Below, one piece after another: positions 7,080-16,908 of a stretch of DNA of 20,668 nucleotides (positions are counted from its first letter, which is position 1; the number at the start of each line of letters is the position of its first letter). The stretch comes from DATGMS01 sp035303945 (GTDB taxonomy: Bacteria > Bacteroidota > Bacteroidia > Cytophagales > Cyclobacteriaceae), in the NCBI GenBank assembly GCA_035303945.1, contig DATGQZ010000048.1, forward strand, positions 1-20,668. The letters run 5' to 3'. Below the pieces are notes generated by a model. That model made no database searches. It was not told where the DNA came from and was given only the letters and a program-made list of their open reading frames with translations. A program made the position numbers and the translations under genes.

Positions 7080-7514
7080 TCCCTGCCTTTTTGAGGCGTA
7101 AATGTCTGTTGTTCCGTTATTTGTCTATAGCATTTGCTGCTGCGACGAGCTGAGAATTCTACATACCGTTTTTTCCCAGTCATTGCTAAAAAAAGATTTC
7201 AATTTCCCGTTCATCAATTTTTTTTAAAAAAAAACCTTGCTGTCTATTTTTTTATTTTGACCCTTCCATAGATGGAGTTATCGCCAAAAGATGATTTTTA
7301 GGTTTGGTTTCGGACCTGTTTTTTAAACTTCGCTGAACATTTCGCAAAAATCGCTTAAAATGGTAACGCAATAGCTACTTTTCATTAAAGGCAATATTTC
7401 GTAATTAAATTGACTTTGTTTCATTTTTATTATTCTTTTGTTGAAGAAAGTTTAAAAAAAGATTTTTTCTTTGTAAATTATTCATCCGTAGAGTACAACA
7501 TAACGCTAGACATA
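7080..7514 (+). other. 435-base intergenic region before gltB, no credible gene
   Basis: This AT-rich gap has several homopolymer tracts, including a run of T followed by a run of A around 7218-7233. It holds a -7-like TAGGTTTG at 7299-7306 that overlaps a weak hairpin (7300-7305 with 7312-7317, including G-U pairs) followed by six T (7319-7324). The same bases could thus be a gltB promoter element or a weak gldE terminator. A second near-match, TGACTTTG, lies at 7411-7418. The gltB frame is open upstream of its ATG to a TTG at 7410, but that stretch does not resemble the protein family. I see no known riboswitch or tRNA. Confidence 0.5.
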
Positions 7515-10500
7515 ATGAGTGAAGGATTATACCGTTCGGAATTTGAACATGATGCCTGTGGCATCGGAGCCGTGGTAAATGTCAAAGGCAATAAAAGCCA
7601 TGAGACAATAAGTGATGCCTTATTGATGCTCAGCAACATGGAGCACCGAGGGGGGAGGGGAAGTGATCCTAAAACCGGTGATGGAGCAGGGATCTTGATT
7701 CAAATGCCTCATGCGTTTTTGAAGGACGTGGTGCTGCGCAGCGGCTTTTCGCTGCCGGAGGAGGGGAGTTATGGCGTTGGCATGACTTTTTTTCCCAGAA
7801 ATAAACAGTTGTACAAGAAGTCCAAAGCAGCATTAAACGAAATATTGGAAGAGCTCGACTTTGAGCTGATTGGTTATAGGGAAGTACCCGTAGACGAGAC
7901 GGTTCCCGGATCAGGTGCTTTAGAAGTGATGCCTTTTATTGAACAGCTCTTTGTAAGGCATAAGAAAGGCTTAAAGGGCATCGATCTCGAGAGGAAATTA
8001 TATGTCCTTAGGAACTACTCCTCTAGGGAGATCAATACCAAGATCCCCGGGGTAAACAATTCCTTTTACTTTGCCAGCCTAAGCGCATTCACCATGATCT
8101 ACAAAGGTCAGTTGAGAACAGATCAGGTGTTGGCATTTTACAAGGACCTGCAGAACAACAAGCTCACTTCAGCCTTAGCTATCGTGCATTCCAGGTTTTC
8201 AACCAACACTTTCCCTAACTGGAGACTTGCCCAACCTTTCCGATATATTTCCCATAACGGGGAGATCAATACCATCAGGGGCAACCTCAATAAAATGAGG
8301 TCTAAGGAAAGCTTGATGAAATCGGTGTACTTCAGCGATGATGAATTGAGCAAATTGATGCCGATCACCGACAGCCAGTTTTCAGATTCGGCCAATCTCG
8401 ACTTCATGGTTGAGTTGCTGACGCTTACCGGAAGGTCATTGCCTCACGTGATGATGATGCTGGTGCCAGAGGCTTGGCAGGACAACGCCACCATGGATAA
8501 AAAGAGGAAGAATTTCTATAAGTTCCATGCAGCTTTGGTTGAGCCTTGGGACGGTCCTGCTGCGTTGTTGTTTACCAACGGGAAAACCTTGGGAGCGACC
8601 TTAGACCGAAACGGTCTCCGTCCATTAAGATATTTTATTACCTCTGACGATCGATTGATCTTGTCCTCGGAAGCCGGTGCATTGCCCATTAGAGAGGCTG
8701 TTATCACTGAAAAAGGTAGGATTAGCCCGGGCAGAATGCTGCTAGCTGATCTGGAAAAAGGTAAAATCATGTTCGATGAGGAGGTTAAAGCGTCTGTGTG
8801 TGAAGGAAAGCCTTACGGAGAATGGTTACGCAAAGAGCGCCTCAAACTGCGTTTGATGCCTACACCTAAAAAGCTGACCATTCCCTATAGTACAGAAGCT
8901 ATCAAGAAAAGGCAAACCATCTTTGGTTATACGACAGAAGATGTGAATACCATTCTCGCGCCTATGGGCTCAAGTGGTTACGAAGCGCTTGGATCTATGG
9001 GAGCAGACACGCCTTTGGCGGTGCTTTCAAAGCAAAGCCAGCACATTTCCAACTACTTTAAACAGTTGTTTGCTCAAGTTTCGAACCCTCCCATTGATCC
9101 TATCCGGGAGCGGATGGTGATGTCCTTGTTTACCAGAATAGGAGAAGGTTCCAACATATTGGAAGAAAGTCCTCAACACACCCGCCAAATTCATATTTCT
9201 CAACCGGTCCTTTTGAATGAGGATATGGAAAAAATCAGGAATTTGGAGGAGAAGGGATACTTCTCCCATACGCTCCATGCTAATTTTATCGCCGACCACA
9301 AACCGGGAAGGCTATTGGAAGCCTTGGATAGAATCTGTAGGGAAGCCGTTGAAGCCATCAAGAATGGCAAAAACATATTGATTATTTCCGACAGATTGTG
9401 TCACAAAGACACAGCGCCTATACCATCATTGTTGGCTGTCGGTGCGGTTCATCACCATCTGGTCAATGAAAAAATCAGAACCAAAGCCGGTATTGTGGTA
9501 GAAGCAGGCGACATCCGTGAAACCCATCACTTTGCAACAGTGATAGGCTATGGTGCAAGTGCAATAAACCCTTATTTGGCATTGGAGACCCTGATTGACC
9601 TAAACGACAACGGCAAGCTGGGTAAACAGCTGACTCAAAAGCAGTTGTTCGAAAACTATAAAACTGCGATAGGCAAAGGTTTGTTGAAGGTGTTGTCCAA
9701 AATGGGTATCAGCACGCTTCAATCTTATCAGGCTGCCCAGATATTCGAAGCCTTAGGTTTGGGGCCAGAGGTGATTGAGAGATGTTTCAAGGGCACCATC
9801 AGTCGTATCAGCGGGATCTCCTTTGACGAATTGGCGGAGGAAGTACTGGTGAGACATCATGCAGCCTACGAAACAGAAAATGTCACTTTAGAAACCGGTG
9901 GCGTTTATCAATGGAAGAGAAGGGGTGAGGCGCATATGTTCAATCCCGAAACCATCCATCTGCTTCAGAAGTCGACCAAAAATAACGACTACGGGCTTTA
10001 TAAGAAGTTTGCCGAGAAAATTAATAACCAAACCAGAGATGCATTGACCATCCGTGGTTTGTTTGAATTCAAGAAGAGTATTTCCATTCCTGTTGACGAA
10101 GTAGAGCCCGTGGAAAGTATACTCAAGCGTTTTGCCACTGGAGCGATGTCGTTTGGCTCTATTTCCCATGAAGCGCACACTACTTTGGCGATTGCCATGA
10201 ACCGTATCGGTGCAAAAAGCAATAGCGGCGAGGGAGGGGAAGACGAAATTCGTTTTGCTAGAAAGGAAAATGGCGATTGGGAAAGGTCTGCCATCAAGCA
10301 GGTGGCTTCGGGGCGTTTTGGAGTGACTATTAACTACCTTACTAACGCCGATGAGCTTCAGATTAAGATGGCTCAAGGTGCTAAGCCCGGCGAGGGTGGA
10401 CAGCTTCCTGGTCACAAAGTAGATGATTGGATCGGAAGAGTGAGACATTCAACCCCCGGTGTGGGACTGATTTCTCCGCCACCTCACCATGATATCTATT

Positions 10501-12005
10501 CCATCGAGGATTTGGCCCAGCTAATATATGATCTTAAAAATGCCAACAGAAAAGCACGTATCAATGTGAAGCTGGTATCTCAGGCAGGTGTTGGAACGGT
10601 GGCTGCCGGTGTGGCCAAAGCCCAATCCGACGTTATTCTGATCTCGGGTGCTGATGGAGGAACAGGTGCTTCGCCTTTGAGCTCCATCCGCCACGCAGGA
10701 TTACCTTGGGAGCTGGGTCTGGCAGAGGCACACCAAACTTTGGTGAAGAACAACCTTAGAAATCGCATAGTGCTACAAACCGATGGGCAGTTACGAACAG
10801 GAAGGGACTTGGCCATTGCAGCATTGTTGGGTGCGGAAGAATGGGGCATTTCTACTGGGGCTTTGGTCGTAGAGGGCTGTATCATGATGAGAAAATGCCA
10901 TTTAAATACCTGCCCAGTAGGTATCGCGACACAGGATCCTGAATTGAGAAAACTCTTTACAGGTGATCCCGAACATGTGGTAAACTATTTCCGATTCTTG
11001 GCTCAGGACCTAAGGGAAATCATGGCATCACTCGGGTTCCGAACCGTAAACGAGATGATCGGCCAAAGCAACGTGCTGAAATCTACGGGCCACCTCAATC
11101 ATTGGAAATGGGATAAGCTAGACCTTAGCCCTATCTTCCACAAAGTAGTAGCTCCTGACCATGTAGGGATTTACAAGCAGATCGATCAGGATTTCAAACT
11201 GAAGAGGGTATTGGATAGGAAGCTAATCAAGAAGGCCCATCCCGCGCTGGAACAGGTCAGCAAGGTAACAGGCGATTTTGAAATCCGAAATACCGACCGA
11301 ACTGTGGGAGCTATGCTTTCTAACGAAGTGGCCAAAATCTTTGGTAGCGTAGGTTTACCTGATGAAACCATTCATTACAAGTTCCACGGTTCTGCCGGAC
11401 AAACCTTTGGCGGTTTCTTAGCACGAGGAATTACCTTCGAGCTTGAAGGGGAAGCAAATGACTACTTTGGCAAGGGGCTGTCAGGAGGCAGGCTTATCAC
11501 CTATCCCAGCAGAAATGTCAACTTTGCCGCAGAAGATAATATCATTGTTGGAAACGTGGCTTTCTACGGGGCTACTTCCGGCCAGGCATATATCAACGGA
11601 AAGGCTGGTGAACGTTTCTGCGTGAGAAACTCCGGTGTGGAAGCAGTAGTTGAAGGTATAGGGGATCATGGCTGCGAATACATGACCGGCGGGCAAGTGA
11701 TTGTCTTAGGAGAAATAGGAAGAAACTTTGCCGCTGGGATGAGTGGGGGTACCGCCTACATTCTTGAATACAATGTGGGTAATGTAAATAAAGAAATGGT
11801 AGATCTCGATCCCTTAAATGAAGATGATTACATCATTATCAAACATGCCTTGAAAAAGCATATAGCCTTGACAAAAAGCAGCCTCGCTGAAACCATGCTA
11901 AAAAATTGGGATGCCACCAAGGAACATTTTATTAAAGTGATTCCTGTGGAATATAAAGAGGTATTGAGAAAGCACGCTTTGGAGCAAACCAAAACATTGA
12001 TTTAA
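7515..12005 (+). CDS. gltB: Glutamate synthase, large (alpha) subunit
   Basis: 1496-residue large subunit of bacterial glutamate synthase, which transfers the amide nitrogen of glutamine to 2-oxoglutarate to make glutamate. With the ATG at 7515 the protein begins MSEGLYRSEFEHDACGIG; Cys15 is the N-terminal nucleophile exposed after removal of a short propeptide. Domains in order are class II glutaminase (15 to about 430), central domain, FMN-binding synthase domain (about 810-1200, including SGEGGEDEIRF and PGEGGQLPGHKV) and C-terminal GXGXG beta-helix (about 1260-1450). C1122, C1128 and C1133 in the C-x5-C-x4-C pattern bind the 3Fe-4S cluster. The frame stays open for 35 more codons upstream, but those residues do not resemble the family, so the ATG is preferred. 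One base separates its stop from gltD. Confidence 0.97.
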   Translation: MSEGLYRSEFEHDACGIGAVVNVKGNKSHETISDALLMLSNMEHRGGRGSDPKTGDGAGILIQMPHAFLKDVVLRSGFSLPEEGSYGVGMTFFPRNKQLYKKSKAALNEILEELDFELIGYREVPVDETVPGSGALEVMPFIEQLFVRHKKGLKGIDLERKLYVLRNYSSREINTKIPGVNNSFYFASLSAFTMIYKGQLRTDQVLAFYKDLQNNKLTSALAIVHSRFSTNTFPNWRLAQPFRYISHNGEINTIRGNLNKMRSKESLMKSVYFSDDELSKLMPITDSQFSDSANLDFMVELLTLTGRSLPHVMMMLVPEAWQDNATMDKKRKNFYKFHAALVEPWDGPAALLFTNGKTLGATLDRNGLRPLRYFITSDDRLILSSEAGALPIREAVITEKGRISPGRMLLADLEKGKIMFDEEVKASVCEGKPYGEWLRKERLKLRLMPTPKKLTIPYSTEAIKKRQTIFGYTTEDVNTILAPMGSSGYEALGSMGADTPLAVLSKQSQHISNYFKQLFAQVSNPPIDPIRERMVMSLFTRIGEGSNILEESPQHTRQIHISQPVLLNEDMEKIRNLEEKGYFSHTLHANFIADHKPGRLLEALDRICREAVEAIKNGKNILIISDRLCHKDTAPIPSLLAVGAVHHHLVNEKIRTKAGIVVEAGDIRETHHFATVIGYGASAINPYLALETLIDLNDNGKLGKQLTQKQLFENYKTAIGKGLLKVLSKMGISTLQSYQAAQIFEALGLGPEVIERCFKGTISRISGISFDELAEEVLVRHHAAYETENVTLETGGVYQWKRRGEAHMFNPETIHLLQKSTKNNDYGLYKKFAEKINNQTRDALTIRGLFEFKKSISIPVDEVEPVESILKRFATGAMSFGSISHEAHTTLAIAMNRIGAKSNSGEGGEDEIRFARKENGDWERSAIKQVASGRFGVTINYLTNADELQIKMAQGAKPGEGGQLPGHKVDDWIGRVRHSTPGVGLISPPPHHDIYSIEDLAQLIYDLKNANRKARINVKLVSQAGVGTVAAGVAKAQSDVILISGADGGTGASPLSSIRHAGLPWELGLAEAHQTLVKNNLRNRIVLQTDGQLRTGRDLAIAALLGAEEWGISTGALVVEGCIMMRKCHLNTCPVGIATQDPELRKLFTGDPEHVVNYFRFLAQDLREIMASLGFRTVNEMIGQSNVLKSTGHLNHWKWDKLDLSPIFHKVVAPDHVGIYKQIDQDFKLKRVLDRKLIKKAHPALEQVSKVTGDFEIRNTDRTVGAMLSNEVAKIFGSVGLPDETIHYKFHGSAGQTFGGFLARGITFELEGEANDYFGKGLSGGRLITYPSRNVNFAAEDNIIVGNVAFYGATSGQAYINGKAGERFCVRNSGVEAVVEGIGDHGCEYMTGGQVIVLGEIGRNFAAGMSGGTAYILEYNVGNVNKEMVDLDPLNEDDYIIIKHALKKHIALTKSSLAETMLKNWDATKEHFIKVIPVEYKEVLRKHALEQTKTLI

Positions 12006-12006
12006 A

Positions 12007-13482
12007 ATGGGAGAGAAAGAAGGATTCATCAAATATAAAAGGGAAATGCCCTCCAGTAGATTTCCCAAGGACCGTATCAACGACTATAGAGAAATCTATG
12101 AACCGGTTAAAATAGAGACTGTCAATAGACAGGCGGCTAGGTGTATGGACTGCGGTGTCCCTTTTTGTCACCATGGTTGCCCATTGGGTAACATTATTCC
12201 CGAGTTTAATGATAAGGTCTATAACAATGAGTGGGAAGAGGCCTTCCACATCTTAAGGAGTACGAACAACTTCCCTGAATTTACAGGAAGGATATGTCCC
12301 GCACCCTGCGAAGCTAGCTGTGTATTAGGAATCAACAAAGATCCTGTTACTATAGAACTTATAGAAAAGGAGATTGCCGAACAGGCTTATAAGCATGGTT
12401 TTGTGAAGCCAAAAGCAAATATTCAAAGGACCGGTAAAAAAGTGGCGGTAATAGGCTCTGGTCCTGCAGGTCTTGCGGCTGCTGACCAGCTTAACCAGGC
12501 AGGTCATGAAGTAACCCTCTTTGAAAAGGACAACAAAGTCGGCGGCTTGCTGCGCTACGGGATTCCGGATTTCAAGCTGGAAAAATGGGTGATTGACCGT
12601 AGGGTAGAAGTAATGGCTCAAGAAGGAGTGAAGTTTGTCACCAATACCGAAATCGGATCCAGCATCAAAGCCGAAGATATTCTGCATCAATTTGACGCAG
12701 TGGTGCTTTCCACTGGTGCCCAACAGCCACGCGATTTAAACATTCCGGGGAGAGATTCAAAAGGGGTGTATTTTGCTATGGAGTTTTTAGGGCGCCAAAA
12801 TCAGGTGATTTCTGGAGAGATAGCAGAAAATCCTATTCATGCAAAAGGCAAACATGTAATTGTGATAGGTGGAGGTGACACGGGCAGTGACTGTATAGGT
12901 ACCTCCCACCGCCATGGAGCGGCTTCTGTTGTGCAGTTAGAGCTTTTGCCTAAGCCACCCCAACAAAGAACGCAGCTGAACCCTTGGCCAGAGTGGCCCA
13001 TGACCTTGAGAACTTCGTCCTCCCATGAAGAAGGTGGTGAGAGGAGATGGTCTGTGTTGACCAAGGAGTTTACCAAAGATGCCGACGGGAATGTCACCGG
13101 TTTGAAGATCGTTGACATTGAATGGAAAGAAGTAAATGGACGCATGCAGTTTTTTGAAATTGAAGGCACAGAAAAAGTGTTGCCTTGCGACTTGGCTTTC
13201 CTTGCGATTGGCTATACTGGTCCCAAGCGGAATGGTTTGCTGGAATCATTTGGCGTGGGTTTATTGGAAAATTCTCTACCTAAATCAAAAAATTATCAAA
13301 GTACGCAAAAGGGTGTATTCCTAGCTGGGGATATGCGACGAGGCCAGTCCTTGGTGGTATGGGCTATTGCGGAAGGAAGGGAATGTGCCATTCAAGTGGA
13401 CTTGTTTCTCCAAGGCAAATCCTCCCTGCCTCAGCGTGATAGGTCCCACTTTGCCAATGCTGAATTTGTGGTTCAAGATTAA
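12007..13482 (+). CDS. gltD: Glutamate synthase, small (beta) subunit, NADPH-dependent
   Basis: 491-residue FAD-containing small subunit that oxidises NADPH and passes electrons through iron-sulfur clusters to the FMN site of GltB. The N-terminal ferredoxin-like part has two cysteine groups: C46, C49, C54 and C58 (CMDCGVPFC, then HGC), and C97, C101 and C105 (CPAPCEASC). The FAD-binding Rossmann motif is VIGSGPAGLAAA (148-159). The NADPH-binding motif VIGGGDTGSDC is near residue 285. The C-terminal GDMRRGQSLVVWAIAEGRE is the conserved FAD-contacting segment. Length is normal for the family. It starts one base after the gltB stop, so translational coupling is likely. Confidence 0.97.
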   Translation: MGEKEGFIKYKREMPSSRFPKDRINDYREIYEPVKIETVNRQAARCMDCGVPFCHHGCPLGNIIPEFNDKVYNNEWEEAFHILRSTNNFPEFTGRICPAPCEASCVLGINKDPVTIELIEKEIAEQAYKHGFVKPKANIQRTGKKVAVIGSGPAGLAAADQLNQAGHEVTLFEKDNKVGGLLRYGIPDFKLEKWVIDRRVEVMAQEGVKFVTNTEIGSSIKAEDILHQFDAVVLSTGAQQPRDLNIPGRDSKGVYFAMEFLGRQNQVISGEIAENPIHAKGKHVIVIGGGDTGSDCIGTSHRHGAASVVQLELLPKPPQQRTQLNPWPEWPMTLRTSSSHEEGGERRWSVLTKEFTKDADGNVTGLKIVDIEWKEVNGRMQFFEIEGTEKVLPCDLAFLAIGYTGPKRNGLLESFGVGLLENSLPKSKNYQSTQKGVFLAGDMRRGQSLVVWAIAEGRECAIQVDLFLQGKSSLPQRDRSHFANAEFVVQD

Positions 13483-13509
13483 TAGACTGTTTTTTTGTTA
13501 ATGATAGAC

Positions 13510-13543
13510 AAAGATCTGCTCTGTTTGGGGCAGATCTTTTTTT
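13510..13543 (+). terminator. Intrinsic terminator after gltBD
   Basis: A 10-bp perfect stem (13510-13519 with 13530-13539) extends by two further pairs, one G-U, to a 6-base loop. It is followed by a run of seven T (13537-13543, partly in the stem). It starts 28 bases after the gltD stop and separates the glutamate synthase operon from the glucan operon. Confidence 0.87.
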
Positions 13544-13696
13544 ATCTGTACTTCAATAACCCACTGATAATTAACTGATGAGGGGGAGGAAAATCTTCAA
13601 AAAATGGCAATAATTATTCTTCTTATTTTCCCTTAAAATTTTTCTTTCAACGGGATTAGTTTATTTTTATGAGGATACTCCAAAACTTTTATTTCA

Positions 13697-15613
13697 ATGA
13701 GCTACATACATTTTGATAAGACGCAACTGATCAATCTTAATTATTCGCTGGAAAAAGAAATCATACGGGCCAATCGCTCAGGCTGCTATACAAGTACAAC
13801 AATCATCGGTTGCAACACCAGGAAATATCATGGTCTTTTAGTAGCTCCGCAGCCACAGATTGATTCTCAGCTGCACGTGATGCTATCCAATGTTCATGAA
13901 ACCGTCATTCAACATGGATCAAGCTTCAATTTGGGGATCGCAAAGTATCCTGGTAATTATTATCCTCGTGGTCATAAGTACTTAGAAGACTTTGATACAG
14001 AGCCTATACCTACGTTGACCTATCGCGTCGGAGGGGTGTTGTTAAAAAAAGAGATCATATTAGACAGCAAGAAAGATCGGGTGATGATCCGCTATACCCT
14101 TCTGGATGCGCATTCGGCTACCAAACTGCGGTTAACTCCCTTTTTGGCATTTAGAGGCCATCACACGCTTTCCAAAGCCAATACCTATGTCAACAAAAAA
14201 TTTGTAAAAATTGAGAAAGGGGTCCAGTTCAAGTTGTACGATACCTACTCACCTTTGTCATTGCAAGTTTCCAAAGAGAATGAATTTGTGCCTGCTCCTG
14301 ACTGGTATTATAATATCGAATATATCATGGAGCGGGAGCGGGGATATGAATACCAAGAAGATCTATATGTTCCTGGTTATTTTGAATTTGATATTAAAAA
14401 AGGTGAAGCCGTAATTTTTTCTGCTGGTTTGGAAGTGGCGGATCCCGACACCCGCCAACAATCCTTCCAAAAAGAGATCAGCAGGCGGATACCGCGCAAC
14501 AATTTTGAAAACTGTCTGAGGAACTCTGCCGGACAGTTCGTCTATAGGAGAAACGGCGAAACCCGCGTGATTGCGGGATTTCCCTGGTTCGGTTGGTGGG
14601 GGCGTGACACCTTTCTGTCCCTGCCTGGATTGACTTTGACCCAAGGTGATTCGGCAACGTTTTTAGAAGCAATCGATACCATCATCAAAGATTTAGATGG
14701 CCCCCTTTTTCCTAATTTGGGCAGTGGAGCGCAAAAGAACAGGCATTCGATCGATGCTCCACTGTGGTTCTTTTGGAGCCTGCAGCAATACATTAGCATG
14801 ACGGGAGATACCGAGACCGTCAAGCATCGTTACCTTAATCATCTCAAAACAATTATTGATGGCTTTATTGTGGGCACGGATTTTAATATAAAAGTGCAGG
14901 AAGATGGACTTTTAGCGGGGGGCAAAGAGGGAATGGCGCTGACCTGGATGGATGTAATTACGCCAGAAGGACCAGTAACGCCTCGAACCGGTTGTCCGGT
15001 AGAAGTAAATGCCCTGTGGTATAATGCCCTATGCTTTTATCAATCTTTACAACCTCAGGACTATGTTGAAGCACTTATCGACAAGCTTACTATTTCTTTT
15101 GAGGAGAATTTTTGGGAAGATGAAATGGGGTACCTTGCCGATGTGGTCAATAATGGACAAAGGGATTGGTCTATACGCCCCAATATGATTATTGCTACTT
15201 CGCTGGAATATTCGCCACTAAACGAAAATCAGAAGGCACAGGTCCTGGAGGTAGTGAAGTCTAATCTTTTAACAGATCGTGGTCTCCGCTCATTGGCGCC
15301 TAGTGATCCGCAGTATAAAGGGTACTATCACGGCAATCAAGCACAGCGCGACCGGGCTTATCATCAAGGTACCGTATGGCCCTGGTTATTAGGGCATTTT
15401 GCAGAAAGTTACCTAAAAATTCACCGAAAGGCGGGAATAGCATTTGTTCAGAAACTGATAAAGGGATTTGATGAAGTGATGACGCAATATGGTATAGGTA
15501 CAGTGGCGGAAATCTACGATGGAGACCCGCCTCATAGGCCTAAGGGAGCCATTTCACAGGCATCTAGTATTGGGGAATTATTAAGAATGATGTACATAGT
15601 GAAAAAATTCTAA
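13697..15613 (+). CDS. Amylo-alpha-1,6-glucosidase / glycogen debranching enzyme
   Basis: 638-residue prokaryotic-type debranching enzyme, expected to hydrolyse the alpha-1,6 branch points of glycogen. The N-terminal beta-sandwich domain (about 1-255) includes GCNTRKYHGLLVAP. The C-terminal (alpha/alpha)6-barrel GDE domain (about 280-638) carries the family signatures GFPWFGWWGRDTF (starting at residue 294), TWMDVITPEGPVTPR, AYHQGTVWPWLLG and EIYDGDPPHRPKGAISQA near the end. Acidic residues in the first and last of these are likely catalytic by comparison with eukaryotic debranching enzymes; that assignment is inference. The eukaryotic glucanotransferase half is absent, as usual in bacteria. 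ATG at 13697 gives the expected N-terminus. It is the first gene of a three-gene glucan unit, ending 10 bases before the glycosyltransferase. Confidence 0.92.
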   Translation: MSYIHFDKTQLINLNYSLEKEIIRANRSGCYTSTTIIGCNTRKYHGLLVAPQPQIDSQLHVMLSNVHETVIQHGSSFNLGIAKYPGNYYPRGHKYLEDFDTEPIPTLTYRVGGVLLKKEIILDSKKDRVMIRYTLLDAHSATKLRLTPFLAFRGHHTLSKANTYVNKKFVKIEKGVQFKLYDTYSPLSLQVSKENEFVPAPDWYYNIEYIMERERGYEYQEDLYVPGYFEFDIKKGEAVIFSAGLEVADPDTRQQSFQKEISRRIPRNNFENCLRNSAGQFVYRRNGETRVIAGFPWFGWWGRDTFLSLPGLTLTQGDSATFLEAIDTIIKDLDGPLFPNLGSGAQKNRHSIDAPLWFFWSLQQYISMTGDTETVKHRYLNHLKTIIDGFIVGTDFNIKVQEDGLLAGGKEGMALTWMDVITPEGPVTPRTGCPVEVNALWYNALCFYQSLQPQDYVEALIDKLTISFEENFWEDEMGYLADVVNNGQRDWSIRPNMIIATSLEYSPLNENQKAQVLEVVKSNLLTDRGLRSLAPSDPQYKGYYHGNQAQRDRAYHQGTVWPWLLGHFAESYLKIHRKAGIAFVQKLIKGFDEVMTQYGIGTVAEIYDGDPPHRPKGAISQASSIGELLRMMYIVKKF

Positions 15614-15623
15614 CGTATTTTTT

Positions 15624-16904
15624 ATGAAGGTATTAATGTTTGGTTGGGAGTTTCCACCTCATATCTCTGGGGGACTTGGGACTGCTTGTTATGGCCTCGT
15701 GAAGGGCATGGAACATCACCAACAAAAAGTCATCTTTGTAGTTCCCAAGCTGTGGGGCGACGAGGATCCCTTAGCCGAATTTGTGAATGCCAGTGATATA
15801 CGCGTCGACTACCGGGAGAGGAAGTTTAGGGAGATTTGGAAGAATTTAACTTATCTTGAGGTAAGTTCATTCCTGATTCCTTATTTAGGTCCAGAGGAGT
15901 TTAAGAAGTTCACGGATGTGAGCCTACACGACAGGGCTGATATAGACGACAGTATTTTTTCTGATCGGTTCGAGTTTAGCGGCACCTATGGAAAAGATTT
16001 GATGATGGAGGTGTCGCGTTACGCCCTTGTAGCGGGGCAGATCGCCAAAGACAAAGAGCACGACATCATTCATGCCCACGATTGGTTGGCCTTTCCCGCA
16101 GGGATAGCCGCCAAAAGAATCAGTGGTAAACCGCTAATCATACATGTCCACGCTACTGAATTTGACCGGACCGGTGAATCGGTCAATCAACAGGTTTTCG
16201 AAATTGAAAAGTCGGGGATGGAAGAAGCAGACCATATCATTGCGGTAAGCCAGCTGACCAAAAATATTATCGTATCTAAATATGGTATAGCGGCCGAAAA
16301 AGTCACCGTGATTCACAATGCCGTCTTGGATACGAGCATTATCAAATCCTCAGTTCAAAAGAGAGTTCCTGAAAAAATCGTCACCTTTCTCGGTAGGATT
16401 ACCTATCAAAAAGGACCGGAATATTTCATTGAAGCTGCCTACAAAGTGCTGCAACGGGATGACAACGTGCGTTTTGTGATGGCTGGCTCGGGCGACCTGC
16501 TCCACAGAATGATTTTACGGGTTGCGGAGTTAAGGATTGGGACTAAATTCCACTTCACCGGTTTCCTCAAAGGCAATGATGTGGATGAGATGTACGCGAT
16601 GAGTGATGTTTATGTGATGCCATCTGTGTCTGAGCCATTTGGAATTTCCCCTCTGGAGGCAGTACGGCACAATACTCCGGTGATTATCTCGAAGCAATCC
16701 GGCGTTGCTGAAGTGTTAAACAATGCCATTAAAGTAGATTTTTGGGATATTGATGCTATGGCCGATGCCATATTTGGGCTGTTGCATTATGAAAGTATTT
16801 CAAAAATGTTTCGGGATATGGGAAGTGAAGAATTGAAAAAACTCAAATGGGAACATGTGGCTGCCAAAGTTATTGCCCTCTACCAGCAAACGATAAAAAA
16901 TTAA
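15624..16904 (+). CDS. GT4-type glycosyltransferase, probable glycogen synthase
   Basis: 426-residue GT-B-fold glycosyltransferase. The N-terminal half starts MKVLMFGWEFPPHISGGLG, with the Gly-rich donor loop near residues 15-20, and contains the HAHDWLAFPAG segment typical of starch/glycogen synthase-like enzymes. The C-terminal half has FLGRITYQKGPEYF and the E-x7-E motif in SEPFGISPLE (E337 and E345), which binds the nucleotide sugar. Placement between a debranching enzyme and a GH57 enzyme, as in other Bacteroidota, points to alpha-1,4-glucan synthesis. Whether the donor is ADP- or UDP-glucose cannot be read here, and it is not the classical GT5 GlgA type. It starts 10 bases after the debranching gene and ends 4 bases before the next start. 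Confidence 0.85.
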   Translation: MKVLMFGWEFPPHISGGLGTACYGLVKGMEHHQQKVIFVVPKLWGDEDPLAEFVNASDIRVDYRERKFREIWKNLTYLEVSSFLIPYLGPEEFKKFTDVSLHDRADIDDSIFSDRFEFSGTYGKDLMMEVSRYALVAGQIAKDKEHDIIHAHDWLAFPAGIAAKRISGKPLIIHVHATEFDRTGESVNQQVFEIEKSGMEEADHIIAVSQLTKNIIVSKYGIAAEKVTVIHNAVLDTSIIKSSVQKRVPEKIVTFLGRITYQKGPEYFIEAAYKVLQRDDNVRFVMAGSGDLLHRMILRVAELRIGTKFHFTGFLKGNDVDEMYAMSDVYVMPSVSEPFGISPLEAVRHNTPVIISKQSGVAEVLNNAIKVDFWDIDAMADAIFGLLHYESISKMFRDMGSEELKKLKWEHVAAKVIALYQQTIKN

Positions 16905-16908
16905 ATCT

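Noticed and set aside
7102..7230. ATG frame of about 42 codons just after gldE, considered as a remnant of gldD
   Set aside because: It lacks a lipoprotein signal peptide or any GldD-like feature and runs into a T/A homopolymer tract; it looks like a chance frame.
7410..7514. 35-codon N-terminal extension of gltB from a TTG
   Set aside because: The extension is Phe/Tyr/Lys-rich and AT-rich like the intergenic region. The ATG at 7515 gives a short propeptide before the catalytic Cys, as expected for the family.
9888..10448. Minus-strand frame of 186 codons inside gltB
   Set aside because: It overlaps the conserved FMN-binding region of gltB and shows no family resemblance, so it is a shadow frame.
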